Assembly: GCF_002379085.1 (NCBI RefSeq)
Contig: NZ_NBZW01000003.1
Coordinates: 214,087 to 278,086, forward strand
DNA from: Polaromonas sp. AET17H-212
GTDB taxonomy: Bacteria; Pseudomonadota; Gammaproteobacteria; Burkholderiales; Burkholderiaceae_C
Reading direction: 5' to 3'
DNA: 64,000 bases
Shown: positions 24,691 to 38,453 of the stretch, piece after piece
Position numbering within the stretch: position 1 is the stretch's first letter
How the letters are laid out: every line of letters starts with the position of its first letter
Made by a program: the position numbers and the translations under genes
The notes under the pieces: model-generated
Seen by the model: only the letters and a program-made list of their open reading frames with translations
Databases searched by the model: none
What the model was told of the DNA's origin: nothing

Positions 24691-25908
24691 TCAGTCCCAG
24701 GAGAGAGCACCACCGGACTGGTACTCGATCACACGGGTTTCGAAAAAGTTGCGTTCCTTCTTCAGGTCGATCATTTCGCTCATCCAGGGGAACGGGTTTT
24801 CCTCGTTCGGGAACAGCGTTTCCAGGCCGATCTGCGTAGCCCGGCGGTTGGCGATGTAGCGCAGGTAACCCTTGAACATGGACGCGTTGAGGCCCAGCAC
24901 GCCGCGCGGCATGGTGTCCTCGGCGTAGCGGTATTCGAGCTCGACCGCCTTCATGAACAGGGCCTTGATCTCGGCCTTGAACTCGGCGGTCCACAGCAGC
25001 GGGTTCTCGAGCTTGAGCTGGTTGATCAGGTCGATGCCGAAGTTGCAGTGCATGGACTCGTCGCGCAGGATGTACTGGTACTGCTCGGCGGCGCCGGTCA
25101 TCTTGTTCTGGCGGCCCAGCGCCAGGATCTGCGTGAAGCCGACATAGAAGAACAGGCCTTCCATCAGGCAGGCGAACACGATCAGCGACTTCAGCAGGGT
25201 CTGGTCCGCTTCCTGGGTGCCAGTCTTGAAGTTGGGGTCCGAGATGGCATCGATGAAGGGAATCAGGAACTGGTCCTTGTCCCTGATCGACTGCACTTCG
25301 TTGTAGGCGTTGAAGATCTCGCTTTCATCCAGACCCAGCGATTCGGTGATGTACTGGTAGGCGTGGGTGTGGATGGCTTCTTCAAACGCCTGGCGCAGCA
25401 GAAACTGGCGGCACTCGGGTGCCGTGATGTGCCGGTAAGTGCCCAGCACGATGTTGTTGGCGGCCAGCGAGTCGGCGGTGACAAAAAAACCGAGGTTGCG
25501 CTTGACCAGACGGCGTTCGTCTTCCGTCAGGCCGTTCGGGTCTTTCCAGAGCGCGATGTCGCGCGTCATGTTCACTTCCTGCGGCATCCAGTGGTTGGCG
25601 CAGCTGGCCAGGTATTTTTCCCAGGCCCATTTGTACTTGAACGGAACCAGCTGGTTCACGTCGGTCTGGCCGTTGATGATGCGTTTGTCGGCGGCTTTGA
25701 CGCGATGGGCGGTGGGTGCCACGGTGGCCGGTGCTGCGCGCACGCCTGAAGAAGTCAAGGCGCTGTCGTCGAGCAGGCGGGCTGCAGCATGGGGCTGCAA
25801 AGAAAGAGGCGGAAGTTCCATCGAGCGGCCTTCGGGAAGGGCGCTGGCAAGAGGTTTTTGCAACGATGGTTTAGCTTCTTCGTCCCAGGTCAACATAGAT
25901 GTTTCCAA
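24691..25908 (-). CDS. nrdB: Class Ia ribonucleotide reductase, beta subunit
   Basis: NrdB houses the diiron-tyrosyl radical cofactor used by NrdA to reduce ribonucleotides. The 405-residue protein has iron-ligand segments [17 protein letters not shown] and [16 protein letters not shown] in family order, with [14 protein letters not shown] between them. The N-terminal 60 residues or so are an Ala/Pro-rich extension beyond E. coli NrdB (376 residues), as seen in other betaproteobacteria; an internal ATG at residue 5 is an equal start. The gene follows nrdA by 123 bases that contain a GC hairpin. Confidence 0.95.
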   Translation of the reverse strand: METSMLTWDEEAKPSLQKPLASALPEGRSMELPPLSLQPHAAARLLDDSALTSSGVRAAPATVAPTAHRVKAADKRIINGQTDVNQLVPFKYKWAWEKYLASCANHWMPQEVNMTRDIALWKDPNGLTEDERRLVKRNLGFFVTADSLAANNIVLGTYRHITAPECRQFLLRQAFEEAIHTHAYQYITESLGLDESEIFNAYNEVQSIRDKDQFLIPFIDAISDPNFKTGTQEADQTLLKSLIVFACLMEGLFFYVGFTQILALGRQNKMTGAAEQYQYILRDESMHCNFGIDLINQLKLENPLLWTAEFKAEIKALFMKAVELEYRYAEDTMPRGVLGLNASMFKGYLRYIANRRATQIGLETLFPNEENPFPWMSEMIDLKKERNFFETRVIEYQSGGALSWD

Positions 25909-25995
25909 TAAGTTGGATTATGAAAGCAGCGATACAAAATGAAAAGTGTTCATTCACATCACGCTGAATTAGTGTTGCTCAATTACATCGAATCA

Positions 25996-26017
25996 GGCGC
26001 CGGTTTTTTCCGGCGCC
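25996..26017. promoter_or_regulatory. GC hairpin between nrdA and nrdB
   Basis: GGCGCCGG pairs with CCGGCGCC around six Ts. It lies 14 bases downstream of the nrdA stop. On the minus (coding) strand no T-run follows, so it looks more like an mRNA-stability or processing element than a terminator. On the plus strand a run of eight Ts follows after about 8 bases. Confidence 0.6.
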
Positions 26018-26031
26018 GTGATCCGTTTTTT

Positions 26032-28938
<2,907 letters not shown>

Positions 28939-29348
28939 ATTTTCCTCGTTGTGCTTTGTTGTTGGTGAGTTCGATGTGATTCAGGACAGGAAGAAGGGCT
29001 GACGGTTGCCTGTGGCTGGCTTGGTGGCGGGCTTTCCTTGGGCTGTTGGGCACCTGAATCCATCCATCGGATATAGGGCTAAGACACTATACCTAGGGTC
29101 TGGAGTGATTTCAAGCACTACAGGTAGTGTATCGGTCCTGAATCGCTGCGTCACGTCCCGCTTACTTTTCTTAGCTTTTTTTTGCAGGAAAAAATGCACA
29201 AGTTTGGGTCCTCAGGGGTGCTCCGAAGCTGGGCATCCATCGGCCGGACACGTGCCGATCACGTGTTCATGCGCCTTGCAAGGCGATCAGGGCTTTCGAT
29301 GGTCGCGGCTGTTGACGGACGGCGGCCAAGCTGGCACCGCCAGGGGCA
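28939..29348. other. Intergenic region with the nrdA regulatory sequences
   Basis: The half near nrdA holds the presumed promoter and the tandem NrdR-like boxes at 29084-29130. An A/T-rich run at 29168-29190 separates them from the rest. Between 29200 and the ampD stop at 29349 I see no gene and no clear terminator. Confidence 0.6.
29084..29130 (-). promoter_or_regulatory. Tandem NrdR-like boxes upstream of nrdA
   Basis: ACACTATACCTAGGGT at 29084-29099 and GCACTACAGGTAGTGT at 29115-29130 both resemble the 16-base NrdR palindrome ACACwATATATwGTGT. Their centres are 31 bases apart, three helical turns, which is the spacing known for paired NrdR sites. NrdR would repress nrdAB when dATP is high. 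The left box is the weaker half. Confidence 0.75.
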
Positions 29349-29922
29349 TCAGCGGCTTGCGGGAAAACACTTAGCCGGCAAGCCCAGCGAATCCTGCAGC
29401 CGCGACCATTTGAAGCCGGAGCCCGGATCCTGCTTGCGGCCGGGTGCAATGTGTTCATGACCGGCCAGGTGCATGATCGGGTACTGGCGCAGCAGCGCCG
29501 CGCAGACGCTGGCCAGGGTTTCGTACTGGGCGGGTTCGAACAGCCCGCCTTCCAGGCCTTCGAGCTCGATGCCAATCGAGTCGTCATTGCAGTTGCTTTT
29601 GCCGCGGTAGCCGGACTCCCCGGCATGCCAGGCGCGCGCATCACAGCTGACAAACTGCCAGAGTTCCCCGGACCGGGCGATGAAAAAATGGGAAGACACC
29701 TGCAAGCCGCGCATCGACTGGAAGTAGGGATGGGCGTCCCAGTCCAGCTGGTTGGTGAACAGGCGTTGCACCTGGCCATTGCCAAATTCGCCCGGTGGCA
29801 GGCTGATGGAGTGGATGACGATCAGGTCGATGCAAGCCGACGCAGGTCGCGGACCGAAGTTCGGCGAGGTCAGCGCCCTGGCGTAGCGGTACCAGCCTTG
29901 CTGCCACAGTGCGGACACCGGC

Positions 29923-29951
<29 letters not shown>
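29349..29951 (-). CDS. ampD: AmpD, 1,6-anhydro-MurNAc-L-alanine amidase
   Basis: AmpD cleaves anhydromuropeptides in the cytoplasm during peptidoglycan recycling and so keeps AmpR-type beta-lactamase induction low. The 200-residue protein contains the zinc-site segments [41 protein letters not shown] and [17 protein letters not shown], with no signal peptide, as expected for AmpD and unlike AmiD. Its start overlaps the pilR stop by 29 bases, so it may be translated from the pilSR transcript; an ATG at 29936 is an alternative. It feeds the same pathway as mpl. Confidence 0.94.
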
Positions 29952-31337
<1,386 letters not shown>

Positions 31338-31341
<4 letters not shown>

Positions 31342-33086
31342 GGTGCTTTCTGGATGTCAGACCACATTGTGTCAAAACCCGTCTGGGACAAAGTTTGCGC
31401 GGCGACGGCTGGCCGGAAGAGGACAAAAAACTCGTTGCCTTCCACCGCGTTGTGGACGGCCCGCTGGTAGCCTATGAGCGCACCATGGCGTTCGCAGAGC
31501 TCCCTGCAGATATACAGGCCCAGCCCGCTGGAGCGGCTCTCCGAAGAGAAAAACGGCTCGAACAGATGCGACTGCACCGTTTTTTCGAGCGGTTGTCCGT
31601 CGCTCCAGACCGACAGCCGGGGCTGCCCGTTGGCGGTGATTTCGGTGGTGACCTGTATCGCATCGCCTGCAGCGCTGGCATAACGCAGGGCGTTGTCCAG
31701 CAGGTTGACCATCAGGCGCCGCAGGTGCTCGGCCTCGAACAGCACGCCAGTCCGGCCGGCGCCTGCACGCAGGCGCAGCCGCTGGCCCGATGCCGTTTGC
31801 TGGGTCCAGTCCGAGCAGATGCGCTGCACCATGTCATCGAGCGGCAGGGCGCTTGTCAGCGCCTGGGGCGCCTGCTCCTGAACGCGGGAGATGTTGAGGA
31901 TTTCCTCGACGATTCTGGCCAGCCGCTGCGCGTTCTGGCTGACCATGCCTGTGAGCTGTCGCTGTCCGGGGTCCTGCAGGTCTTCCTCCAGCAGGGCATT
32001 GGCTTGCGTGATGGCCGCCAGCGGGTTCCTGATTTCATGGGCTACTGCGGCCGACATGCGCCCCATCGCCGCCATTTTTTCGGTGCGCACCCTGGCTTCC
32101 ATTTCTCGAAGGTCTTCCAGGAACATCACGCACAGGCTCTCGTGGGAGCCGTCGCGCGAGGCGGCCAGCCGGGTACGCACCTGCAGGCGACGGGCATGGC
32201 GCGAGGTTTGCTCCAGGCTCACATCGGCCTGCTGCGGCTGGCGCTGCTCAAACGTCAATTGCGCCAGCGCGGTCAGTGGCTGCCAGGCCGTCTCGGCGGC
32301 CAGCACAAAGGGGGCCGCGCGCGCCGTGTCCTGGATGGCCAGCAAACGAAGCGAAGCCGGGTTGGCCGCGCGAACGATGCCCTTGGTATCGATCACCAGC
32401 ACGCCGTCGACCAGCGTGTCGATCACCAGTTCATTGACCTGGGTCTGCATGCGTGCGGCCGAGTGGCTGCGTTCGGCCCGCTTTTGTTCCCGCGACAGGC
32501 GCAGGGCCAGCTGGTTGGCCAGCAGGGCAATGATGAAAAAGCCCGAACCGCTCAGGCCGGCCTGCAGGAAGCGCGCCGTGGAGTCGCCCGGCAATTGCAG
32601 CGAGGCCCACCAGGCATCGGCCAGCAGCAGCAGCGCCACGCTGGCGGCGGTACCGAGGGCCAGCAGGATGGGGCCCAGCACGGAAGCCAGCAGCACCGGC
32701 AGCGCGAACAGCGCCGTGTAGTTGAGCGCCCCTGATTGCAGGAAGTTGAGCGCCGAAAATGCCAGTACATCGACGCCAACCGTGGAAAGCCACTGTGCAT
32801 CGAAGGTGCTGCCCGGTGGTTTCGGATGGGCCCAGACACGGACGGCGAGCGCCGCAACAAAATAGGCCACGCACAGCACGATCATGGCTTTGCCGACGGG
32901 CTGGCCCAGCGCATAAATGGTGGCCTGCAAGGCAAGCAGCACGGCGGCCAGCGTCACGCGCGCCGCCATGAACGCCCGCCACAGCCGGCCGAAGGACTCG
33001 CCGCCGGCGTCCGATTCCCAGACGCCGGATTTTTCTGTCGGTCCGAACCAGGAATTCCCGGAGTCCGGCGCCGCCCTGGTCATCAA
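31338..33086 (-). CDS. pilS: PilS-like sensor histidine kinase
   Basis: The membrane partner of PilR. The 582-residue protein has about six hydrophobic segments in residues 40-190 (for example [18 protein letters not shown] and [23 protein letters not shown]), a PAS-like linker region with [26 protein letters not shown], a HisKA domain with the phosphorylated His in [13 protein letters not shown] near residue 349, and a HATPase domain ending [18 protein letters not shown]. PilS usually senses pilin level in the membrane. It overlaps the small upstream gene and pilR by 4 bases each, so the cluster is tightly coupled. Confidence 0.88.
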
Positions 33087-33316
33087 CCCTCGGCCTGGCG
33101 ACGATGTGCGTCGCTGCAGTAAAACCCCTTGCCGCCGGGCAGGGCGTCCGAACGGGGCAGGTGCACGGCGCAGACGGCGCAGGCCACGACTTCGGTGGCC
33201 GGCTTGCCGGTCCGGCCGGCCGGCGGCGCGGGCCGGTCCGGCTGTCCGGTGCGCCGGTTGCTCCGCCAGAGCCAGAGGACCACCAGCGCCAGCACAATCA
33301 CCAACAGGTATTTCAT
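33083..33316 (-). CDS. Small membrane protein of the PP0621 type
   Basis: A 77-residue protein with one N-terminal membrane helix (YLLVIVLALVVLWLW), a basic Pro-rich linker, and a C-terminal metal-binding-like segment: CAVC, then HLPRSDALPGGKGFYCSDAHRRQ. The spaced Cys and His residues suggest a zinc ribbon facing the cytoplasm or periplasm. It overlaps both pilS and the ccsA-like gene by 4 bases. Such proteins are usually annotated only as PP0621-family, with no known role. Confidence 0.8.
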   Translation of the reverse strand: MKYLLVIVLALVVLWLWRSNRRTGQPDRPAPPAGRTGKPATEVVACAVCAVHLPRSDALPGGKGFYCSDAHRRQAEG

Positions 33317-34128
33317 ACGCGCTTCAAAATGACTTCAAGGACAAAACGCGAGCCCACATAACCGAGCAGCAGCAGGCCTGAGCCCAGATACAACACCCGC
33401 ACCGCCTGTCGCCCGCGCCAGCCCAGGCGTGCCCGGCCGACCAGCAGGCCGGCGAAGGTGATCCAGGCCAGCACCGAGAAAATGGTCTTGTGGTTCCATT
33501 GTCCGGCCAAGCCCGGACCGTACAGGGTTTCGGCAAACAGCCAGCCGACCAGCAGCGTGGCCGTCAGCAGCACAAAACCGGCTTGCACAAAGCGAAAGGT
33601 CAGCCGTTCCAGCGTCAGCAGGGGTACGCCGGAGTCGGATTGCGTGGCGGAACGGATGGAGCGCTCGGAACGGTTCATCAGCCAGCCATGCACCACGGCG
33701 GCGGCAAACAGGCCGTAGGACGCAATGCCCAGCGCCCAGTGCAGAGGCAGCCAGGGCGATGCAATCACGTGGTAGCTGGTACCGGGAAATACCAGCGCCA
33801 GCAGGACGGCGGCGCTGCCCAGGCCGGCCAGCGTCCAGCGCGCCTTGAGCTGCGGAAATAGCCGGCTTTCCACCGCATATACGCTCAGCACCAGCCAGAC
33901 GGTCATGGACAGGGCCGGTGCAAACCCGAACCGCGGCGGTTCGCCGAGCAGGCCCTCGGCCAGGGCGAGGGCGTGCAGCAGCCAGGCCAGCAGAAGCACG
34001 CCACGCGTGGTGGTTTCGCTCAAACGCGCGGTGGCCAGCGCCAGGATGGCGTAGGCTAGCGCGGCGCCGATGGCCATGGCCAGACCCCACCAGGCGCTCA
34101 AAGTTAAAATGGAGGGTAGGGATACCAT
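33313..34128 (-). CDS. ypjD: CcsA/YpjD-like cytochrome c assembly membrane protein, 5' end altered by a group II intron
   Basis: A membrane protein of the CcmC/CcsA family with about eight hydrophobic segments and the conserved heme-handling region LPLHWALGIASYGLFAAAVVHG plus YGPGLAGQWNHKTIFSVLAWITF. Members handle heme or assist cytochrome c assembly; the YpjD-type branch beside ffh is poorly understood. As it stands, the gene can start at ATG 34128, which lies inside domain VI of the adjacent intron and gives M-V-S-L-P-S-I-L-T-L. If the intron is spliced out, the ATG at 36914-36916 would join ATTTTAACTTTG and give M-I-L-T-L-S-A-W-W, probably the ancestral start. It overlaps the next gene by 4 bases. 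Confidence 0.85.
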   Translation of the reverse strand: MVSLPSILTLSAWWGLAMAIGAALAYAILALATARLSETTTRGVLLLAWLLHALALAEGLLGEPPRFGFAPALSMTVWLVLSVYAVESRLFPQLKARWTLAGLGSAAVLLALVFPGTSYHVIASPWLPLHWALGIASYGLFAAAVVHGWLMNRSERSIRSATQSDSGVPLLTLERLTFRFVQAGFVLLTATLLVGWLFAETLYGPGLAGQWNHKTIFSVLAWITFAGLLVGRARLGWRGRQAVRVLYLGSGLLLLGYVGSRFVLEVILKRV

Positions 34129-34151
34129 CTTGCGATGATATCCCCCCCAAA

Positions 34152-34185
34152 GAACCGTGCTTGCGACTTTCACCGCACACGGCTC
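34152..34185 (-). ncRNA. Group II intron domain V
   Basis: A 34-nucleotide hairpin, GAGCCGTGTGCGGTGAAAGT then CGCAAGCACGGTTC, with the catalytic AGC triad at its base and a GAAA tetraloop. It is intact. Domain VI follows at 34111-34151, pairing GGGATA with TATCCC and leaving the A of CCCTACCC as the likely branch point. Confidence 0.95.
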
Positions 34186-34233
34186 ACGCACGACCACTGG
34201 CTACACAGCGTCATCAGGTTGCATAACCTTCGA

Positions 34234-35982
34234 CTACTTCGCCAGATTAAAGTCTCCCGTGCTGGAGACCGGCTTGATAACCTTCAAACCTAGGGCGTGG
34301 ACACGCCTGTGACAGATCGGATGTAACAGCATCCGATTGGAGAGAGCATCACTTCCTCCTAGCTGCCGATACACGATATGGTGGTCGTGCATGTTTTCAT
34401 CAGCCATGTCTATTTCCTGCCCACAGAGAGCGCAAATACCACCTTGGTCGAACCACAGGGAGGCCCGTTGAATGCTCCAGATGGCGTCACCCATCCTTTG
34501 CACCCGTAGCTTCTCCCCATAGGCAACCCAATCCGGGTGGAAAGGGTTGTAATCCCCCTTCACTTTGACGTGACGAACAATTTTCATGTCCGTCAAGGAA
34601 TACAGCGGGAGCGGTATTCGTTCGTTATTCCCGGCCAAGTCATTTTGCAACCCCGCGAACCGACGGCGTGAGCCGCACTGCTTCCAGTAATGGGCATACA
34701 CCCAACTCCCGGATTTGCGGGGATGTCTGCGCAAACCCCAGCGCGTTAACCTCCAGTAAATCAGGTGGTCAACGTCGTTGAAGGTCTGCTTTGCGACCGT
34801 CCCTTTGTGATACTGAGCCCAGCCTTTCAGGACTGGATTCAAGCGCTGTATGAGCGTTTCCGTTGGAACCGATAGCGACGTGGCGATGATCTCCTTTACC
34901 TTGCCATAAAACGTTTTCACGTTTTTCTGGCTCGGTTTGATGAGTAGCTTGCCTCCGTATTTTCGGAAGTTCCATCCCAGAAAATCAAAACCTTGGTCAA
35001 TATGCACAATGCGTGTCTTTTCCTCGGACAGCGTCAGTCCCCGCTCGCGCAGGAACTTCACTATCCACGGTTGGATCACAGTTTGAAGCAGCTCTTTCGA
35101 GCTACCTGTCACTACAAAATCGTCTGCATATCGCACCAAGTGCACCTTCCCCTTCTGTGCATTGCCCGTGCCAAGCTCTTCCCGAAGGAATTGCGCAAGC
35201 CCCGTTTCCAGCCCATTGAGGGTGATGTTCGCTAATGTCGGCGAAATGATGCCGCCCTGAGGCGTGCCATCATCCGTGCGCAGGAGCTGACCTTTGTCCA
35301 CTACTCCTGATTTCAACCATTTGGCGAGCATCCCCTTGTTCATGTGAACCCGGTTCAGCAGCCACTCGTGGTTGATGTTGTCAAAGAACCCAGAGATATC
35401 CGCATCCAGCACCCATTGGGCCGAGGCCTTCTGGGATAGGGATACAAACAACTGGCTGCGCGCGTCGTGTGTTGATCGTCCTTTCCGAAACCCATACGAG
35501 TTCGGATCAGACGCACATTCCACAGCGGGTTCCAGCGCAAGCAAGTAAAGTGCTTGCATGGCTCTGTCCTTCATGGTCGGTATACCCAGCGGGCGTTCCT
35601 TTCCATTGGCCTTCGGGATATAGACCCGCCTGAGGGGGCGAGCCCGGTACCCTTTGGGGGTCAGACAACTAATCGCATTCCATTTCTTTGTTGGCGTGTC
35701 CCAAAGTTCGCAATCGACGCCACTCGTTCGCTTCCCTTTGTTCTCAGTTACTTTCCTGACCGCCAATGCCTTGGCTTGCCAGGATCGAATCAGGCTCCTT
35801 GTGAGTCTTGCGACTCTTCGAAAGTCCTTCTTCGTTTCCGCCTGCGCTATGCGCATCTGCGCCTTCCCTACGAACAGCATGACCGCCTTCCAATCAATGG
35901 AATGCCAACCACCTGATTCGTCCAGAGACGCAGCATCGTTTCCGATGTGTTCCATACCATTCTCCAGTTTGGTTTGACCCAT
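34234..35982 (-). CDS. ltrA: Group II intron reverse transcriptase/maturase with HNH endonuclease domain
   Basis: The intron-encoded protein that aids splicing and drives retrohoming. The 582-residue protein has the RT domain with [17 protein letters not shown] (RT2), [30 protein letters not shown] and the catalytic [10 protein letters not shown] near residue 286; the maturase X domain follows ([26 protein letters not shown]). The C-terminus has an HNH domain with [19 protein letters not shown] and [10 protein letters not shown]. All key residues are present, so it may be active. ATG 35982 is chosen; a GTG at 35994 would add four residues. Domain layout suggests a chloroplast-like class. Confidence 0.95.
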   Translation of the reverse strand: MGQTKLENGMEHIGNDAASLDESGGWHSIDWKAVMLFVGKAQMRIAQAETKKDFRRVARLTRSLIRSWQAKALAVRKVTENKGKRTSGVDCELWDTPTKKWNAISCLTPKGYRARPLRRVYIPKANGKERPLGIPTMKDRAMQALYLLALEPAVECASDPNSYGFRKGRSTHDARSQLFVSLSQKASAQWVLDADISGFFDNINHEWLLNRVHMNKGMLAKWLKSGVVDKGQLLRTDDGTPQGGIISPTLANITLNGLETGLAQFLREELGTGNAQKGKVHLVRYADDFVVTGSSKELLQTVIQPWIVKFLRERGLTLSEEKTRIVHIDQGFDFLGWNFRKYGGKLLIKPSQKNVKTFYGKVKEIIATSLSVPTETLIQRLNPVLKGWAQYHKGTVAKQTFNDVDHLIYWRLTRWGLRRHPRKSGSWVYAHYWKQCGSRRRFAGLQNDLAGNNERIPLPLYSLTDMKIVRHVKVKGDYNPFHPDWVAYGEKLRVQRMGDAIWSIQRASLWFDQGGICALCGQEIDMADENMHDHHIVYRQLGGSDALSNRMLLHPICHRRVHALGLKVIKPVSSTGDFNLAK

Positions 35983-36992
35983 TGAAGACGGCACTGACCC
36001 AGAGGGTCAGATACCCTCTGGGTCGTTGATAAAGTCGCAACGGCTTTACGCTGTCGCACCCTGAGCAAGTCAGCCAGCTTTCGCTGCGAGGTAGAACCCC
36101 TATACCGCCCATTACAGACGGCCATTCGCTTTTTGCTCAATCCTCTACCCCCTCCACCATTGCCCTTGATTGCTCGCGGGTTTGCCAGTTCCTTGCGGAC
36201 TGGCGATGAGTGGGGCTTACCTCGTTTCCCTCTGTGCCCCGTCTGGCGGCTGCCAGACAGAAGGGGTTAGGGACTCTCTATCCGCCGGAAGTCGTTTTAG
36301 GGAACGATGCGAAGTCCATGACCTGCGCATCCTGACTTCGTGCCTTTTGGCCGCAGCTCCTCCCTTGCGGGAGAACTAAGGCGTAAGCTGCTTACTGTTA
36401 ACGACGGTTCGAACGAGAGTTCACATTACATTTCCCATGCCCTTTACCCCAGCAATCCACCCGCGTCCTAGTCGTGGGATTGGGACTGACTCGCATCAGC
36501 CTTATGTGCTTTCGCACGGATTGTTTAACCGTAGCTCCGCACCCCCGGATTGCTCCAGACGCACGTACAGTTGAGGTCACGCCGTTCCAGACGTGGTTTT
36601 GATGGAAAACAAGACACAGAGAGCGGTTGCGCTCTCACACCAGCACTTACTTGTACAAACTAGTTTGCAACAAGGTGTAGCAAGGCCTTTCCTCTCGGAA
36701 ATTTGTCTCTAATTGGCAACGGAGTTACGTCCCTTGAGGACGTAACTCACCATTACCGCACCCTGAGAGTGCGGGCTGGAGCAGCCAAATTAGAGCCATT
36801 TGGCTGCTACAAAGTTAGCCCTTCTTAGGGGGCGGAATGGAGCCTCCTGAGAGGGAAACCATTCACTGATATAGTCGGTTTCAAGAACCGAATGAGGCGA
36901 CTTCGAGTCGCACCATGGCTACAGTTTAGCTTCTGCGCCAGACGCTTGGTCCTTCTTTCACTTCCTTTTCGCTCCAGTTGTGGAGCTTATTC

Positions 36993-38351
36993 ATGGCCTC
37001 TGCCCTTACCGACAAACTCTCCCGCCTCGTCCAGGAAATGCGCGGCCAGGCCCGCATCACCGAATCCAATGTGCAGGACATGCTGCGCGAGGTGCGCATG
37101 GCGCTGCTCGAAGCCGACGTGGCGTTGCCCGTGGTGCGCGACTTCATTGCCCGCGTCAAGGAAAAGGCGCTGGGCCAGGAGGTGATGAGTTCGCTGTCGC
37201 CGGGGCAGGTGCTGGTCAGCATCGTCAACCGGGAACTGGCCGCGACCATGGGCGAGGGCGTCAGCGACATCAATCTGGCGGCCCAGCCGCCGGCGGTGAT
37301 CCTGATGGCCGGCCTGCAGGGCGCGGGCAAGACCACCACCACCGCCAAGCTGGCCAAGCACCTGATCGAAAAGCGCAAGAAAAAGGTGCTGACGGTTTCG
37401 GGCGACGTGTACCGTCCGGCGGCCATCGAGCAGCTCAAGACCGTGACGAAACAGGCCGGTGCCGAATGGTTTCCAAGCACGGCCGACCAGAAGCCGGTGG
37501 ACATCGCGCTGGCCGCGCTTGATTACGCGCGCAAGCATTTCTTCGACGTGCTGCTGGTCGACACCGCCGGCCGCCTGGCGATCGACGAAGCATTGATGGC
37601 CGAGATCAAGGCACTGCATGCAGCGCTGAACCCGGTTGAAACCCTGTTTGTTGTGGACGCGATGCAGGGCCAGGACGCCATCAACACGGCCAAGGCCTTC
37701 AAGGAAGCGCTGCCGCTGACCGGCATCATCCTGACCAAGACCGACGGCGACTCGCGCGGCGGTGCGGCCTTGAGCGTTCGGCAGATCACCGGCGCGCCGA
37801 TCAAGTTCTCGGGCACCAGCGAAAAAATCGACGGGCTGGAAGTCTTCGATGCCCAGCGCCACGCGGGCCGCATTCTCGGCATGGGCGATATCGTCGCGCT
37901 GGTCGAGCAGGTCACGGCCGGCGTGGACATGGCAGCGGCGCAAAAACTCGCCGCCAAGATGAAGTCCGGCAGCGGCTTTGACCTCAACGACTTTTTAAGC
38001 CAGCTGCAGCAGATGAAAAGCATGGGCGGCCTGTCCAGCCTGCTCGACAAGCTGCCGGCGCAGATGGCGGCCAAGGCCGGCCAGGTCGACATGGACAAGG
38101 CCGAAAAAGATATTCGCCGCAAGGAAGGCATCATCCAGAGCATGACGCCGCTGGAGCGCCGCAAGCCCGAACTCATCAAGGCCACGCGCAAGCGCCGCAT
38201 TGCCGCGGGCTCGGGTGTGCAGGTTCAGGAGGTCAACCGCCTGCTCAACGAGTTCGAGCAGATGCAGACCATGATGAAAAAGATGAAGGGCGGCAGCATG
38301 ATGAAAATGATGAAGCGCATGGGCGGCATGAAGGGTATGCCGAAGTTCTGA
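36993..38351 (+). CDS. ffh: Signal recognition particle GTPase Ffh
   Basis: Ffh binds 4.5S RNA and signal sequences of nascent membrane proteins and docks with FtsY. The 452-residue protein has the N domain, the G domain with P-loop GLQGAGKTTTTAKLA near residue 107, VDTAGRLAID and TKTDGDSRGGAAL, and a methionine-rich M domain ending MKKMKGGSMMKMMKRMGGMKG. ATG 36993 follows GGAG and matches the family start MASALTDKL. It is divergent from the ccsA-like gene; the group II intron between them stops 79 bases before this ATG, so the ffh promoter may lie partly in intron DNA. Confidence 0.97.
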   Translation: MASALTDKLSRLVQEMRGQARITESNVQDMLREVRMALLEADVALPVVRDFIARVKEKALGQEVMSSLSPGQVLVSIVNRELAATMGEGVSDINLAAQPPAVILMAGLQGAGKTTTTAKLAKHLIEKRKKKVLTVSGDVYRPAAIEQLKTVTKQAGAEWFPSTADQKPVDIALAALDYARKHFFDVLLVDTAGRLAIDEALMAEIKALHAALNPVETLFVVDAMQGQDAINTAKAFKEALPLTGIILTKTDGDSRGGAALSVRQITGAPIKFSGTSEKIDGLEVFDAQRHAGRILGMGDIVALVEQVTAGVDMAAAQKLAAKMKSGSGFDLNDFLSQLQQMKSMGGLSSLLDKLPAQMAAKAGQVDMDKAEKDIRRKEGIIQSMTPLERRKPELIKATRKRRIAAGSGVQVQEVNRLLNEFEQMQTMMKKMKGGSMMKMMKRMGGMKGMPKF

Positions 38352-38395
38352 GGTACCCCTCCGTTCTTCATGAAAATTGCCATTGGCCCAATAAA

Positions 38396-38440
38396 AACGG
38401 GCGCCATTAGCTATCTATTTGATAGCTAATGGCGCCCGTT
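38396..38440. terminator. Bidirectional terminator between ffh and opgH
   Basis: A perfect 20-base-pair stem (38396-38415 with 38421-38440, loop TATTT). On the minus strand it is followed by five Ts after the stem, fitting the end of opgH; on the plus strand the T-run is weak. Its inner part (GGGCGCC, then AGCTATC and GATAGCT) resembles the dispersed repeat, so a repeat copy may serve as this terminator. Confidence 0.75.
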
Positions 38441-38453
38441 GGCTTTCACTGGC

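Larger units (their letters stand above)
34111..36913 (-). mobile_element. Group II intron with reverse transcriptase ORF
   Basis: On the minus strand the element starts GTGCGACTCGAAGTCG at 36913, a standard group II 5' end, and carries a complete domain V (34152-34185), domain VI, and the reverse transcriptase gene in domain IV. It is about 2.8 kb. A candidate EBS1, CATGG (complement of 36316-36320), matches CCATG at the end of the 5' exon. The 3' end is put at 34111, 6 bases after the bulged A of domain VI; 34109, ending AT, is the alternative. It lies in sense orientation within the 5' end of the ccsA-like gene, between it and ffh. Confidence 0.9.

Noticed and set aside
23998..25749. A 583-codon frame on the plus strand with Phe/Arg/Ser-rich repeats
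   Set aside because: It is the reverse complement of the Lys/Ala-rich histone-like gene and of nrdB; the repeats are mirror images of KKA codons.
34129..34197. Extension of the ccsA-like frame to 34197
   Set aside because: The added 23 codons are the intron's domains V and VI read as protein, not conserved host sequence.
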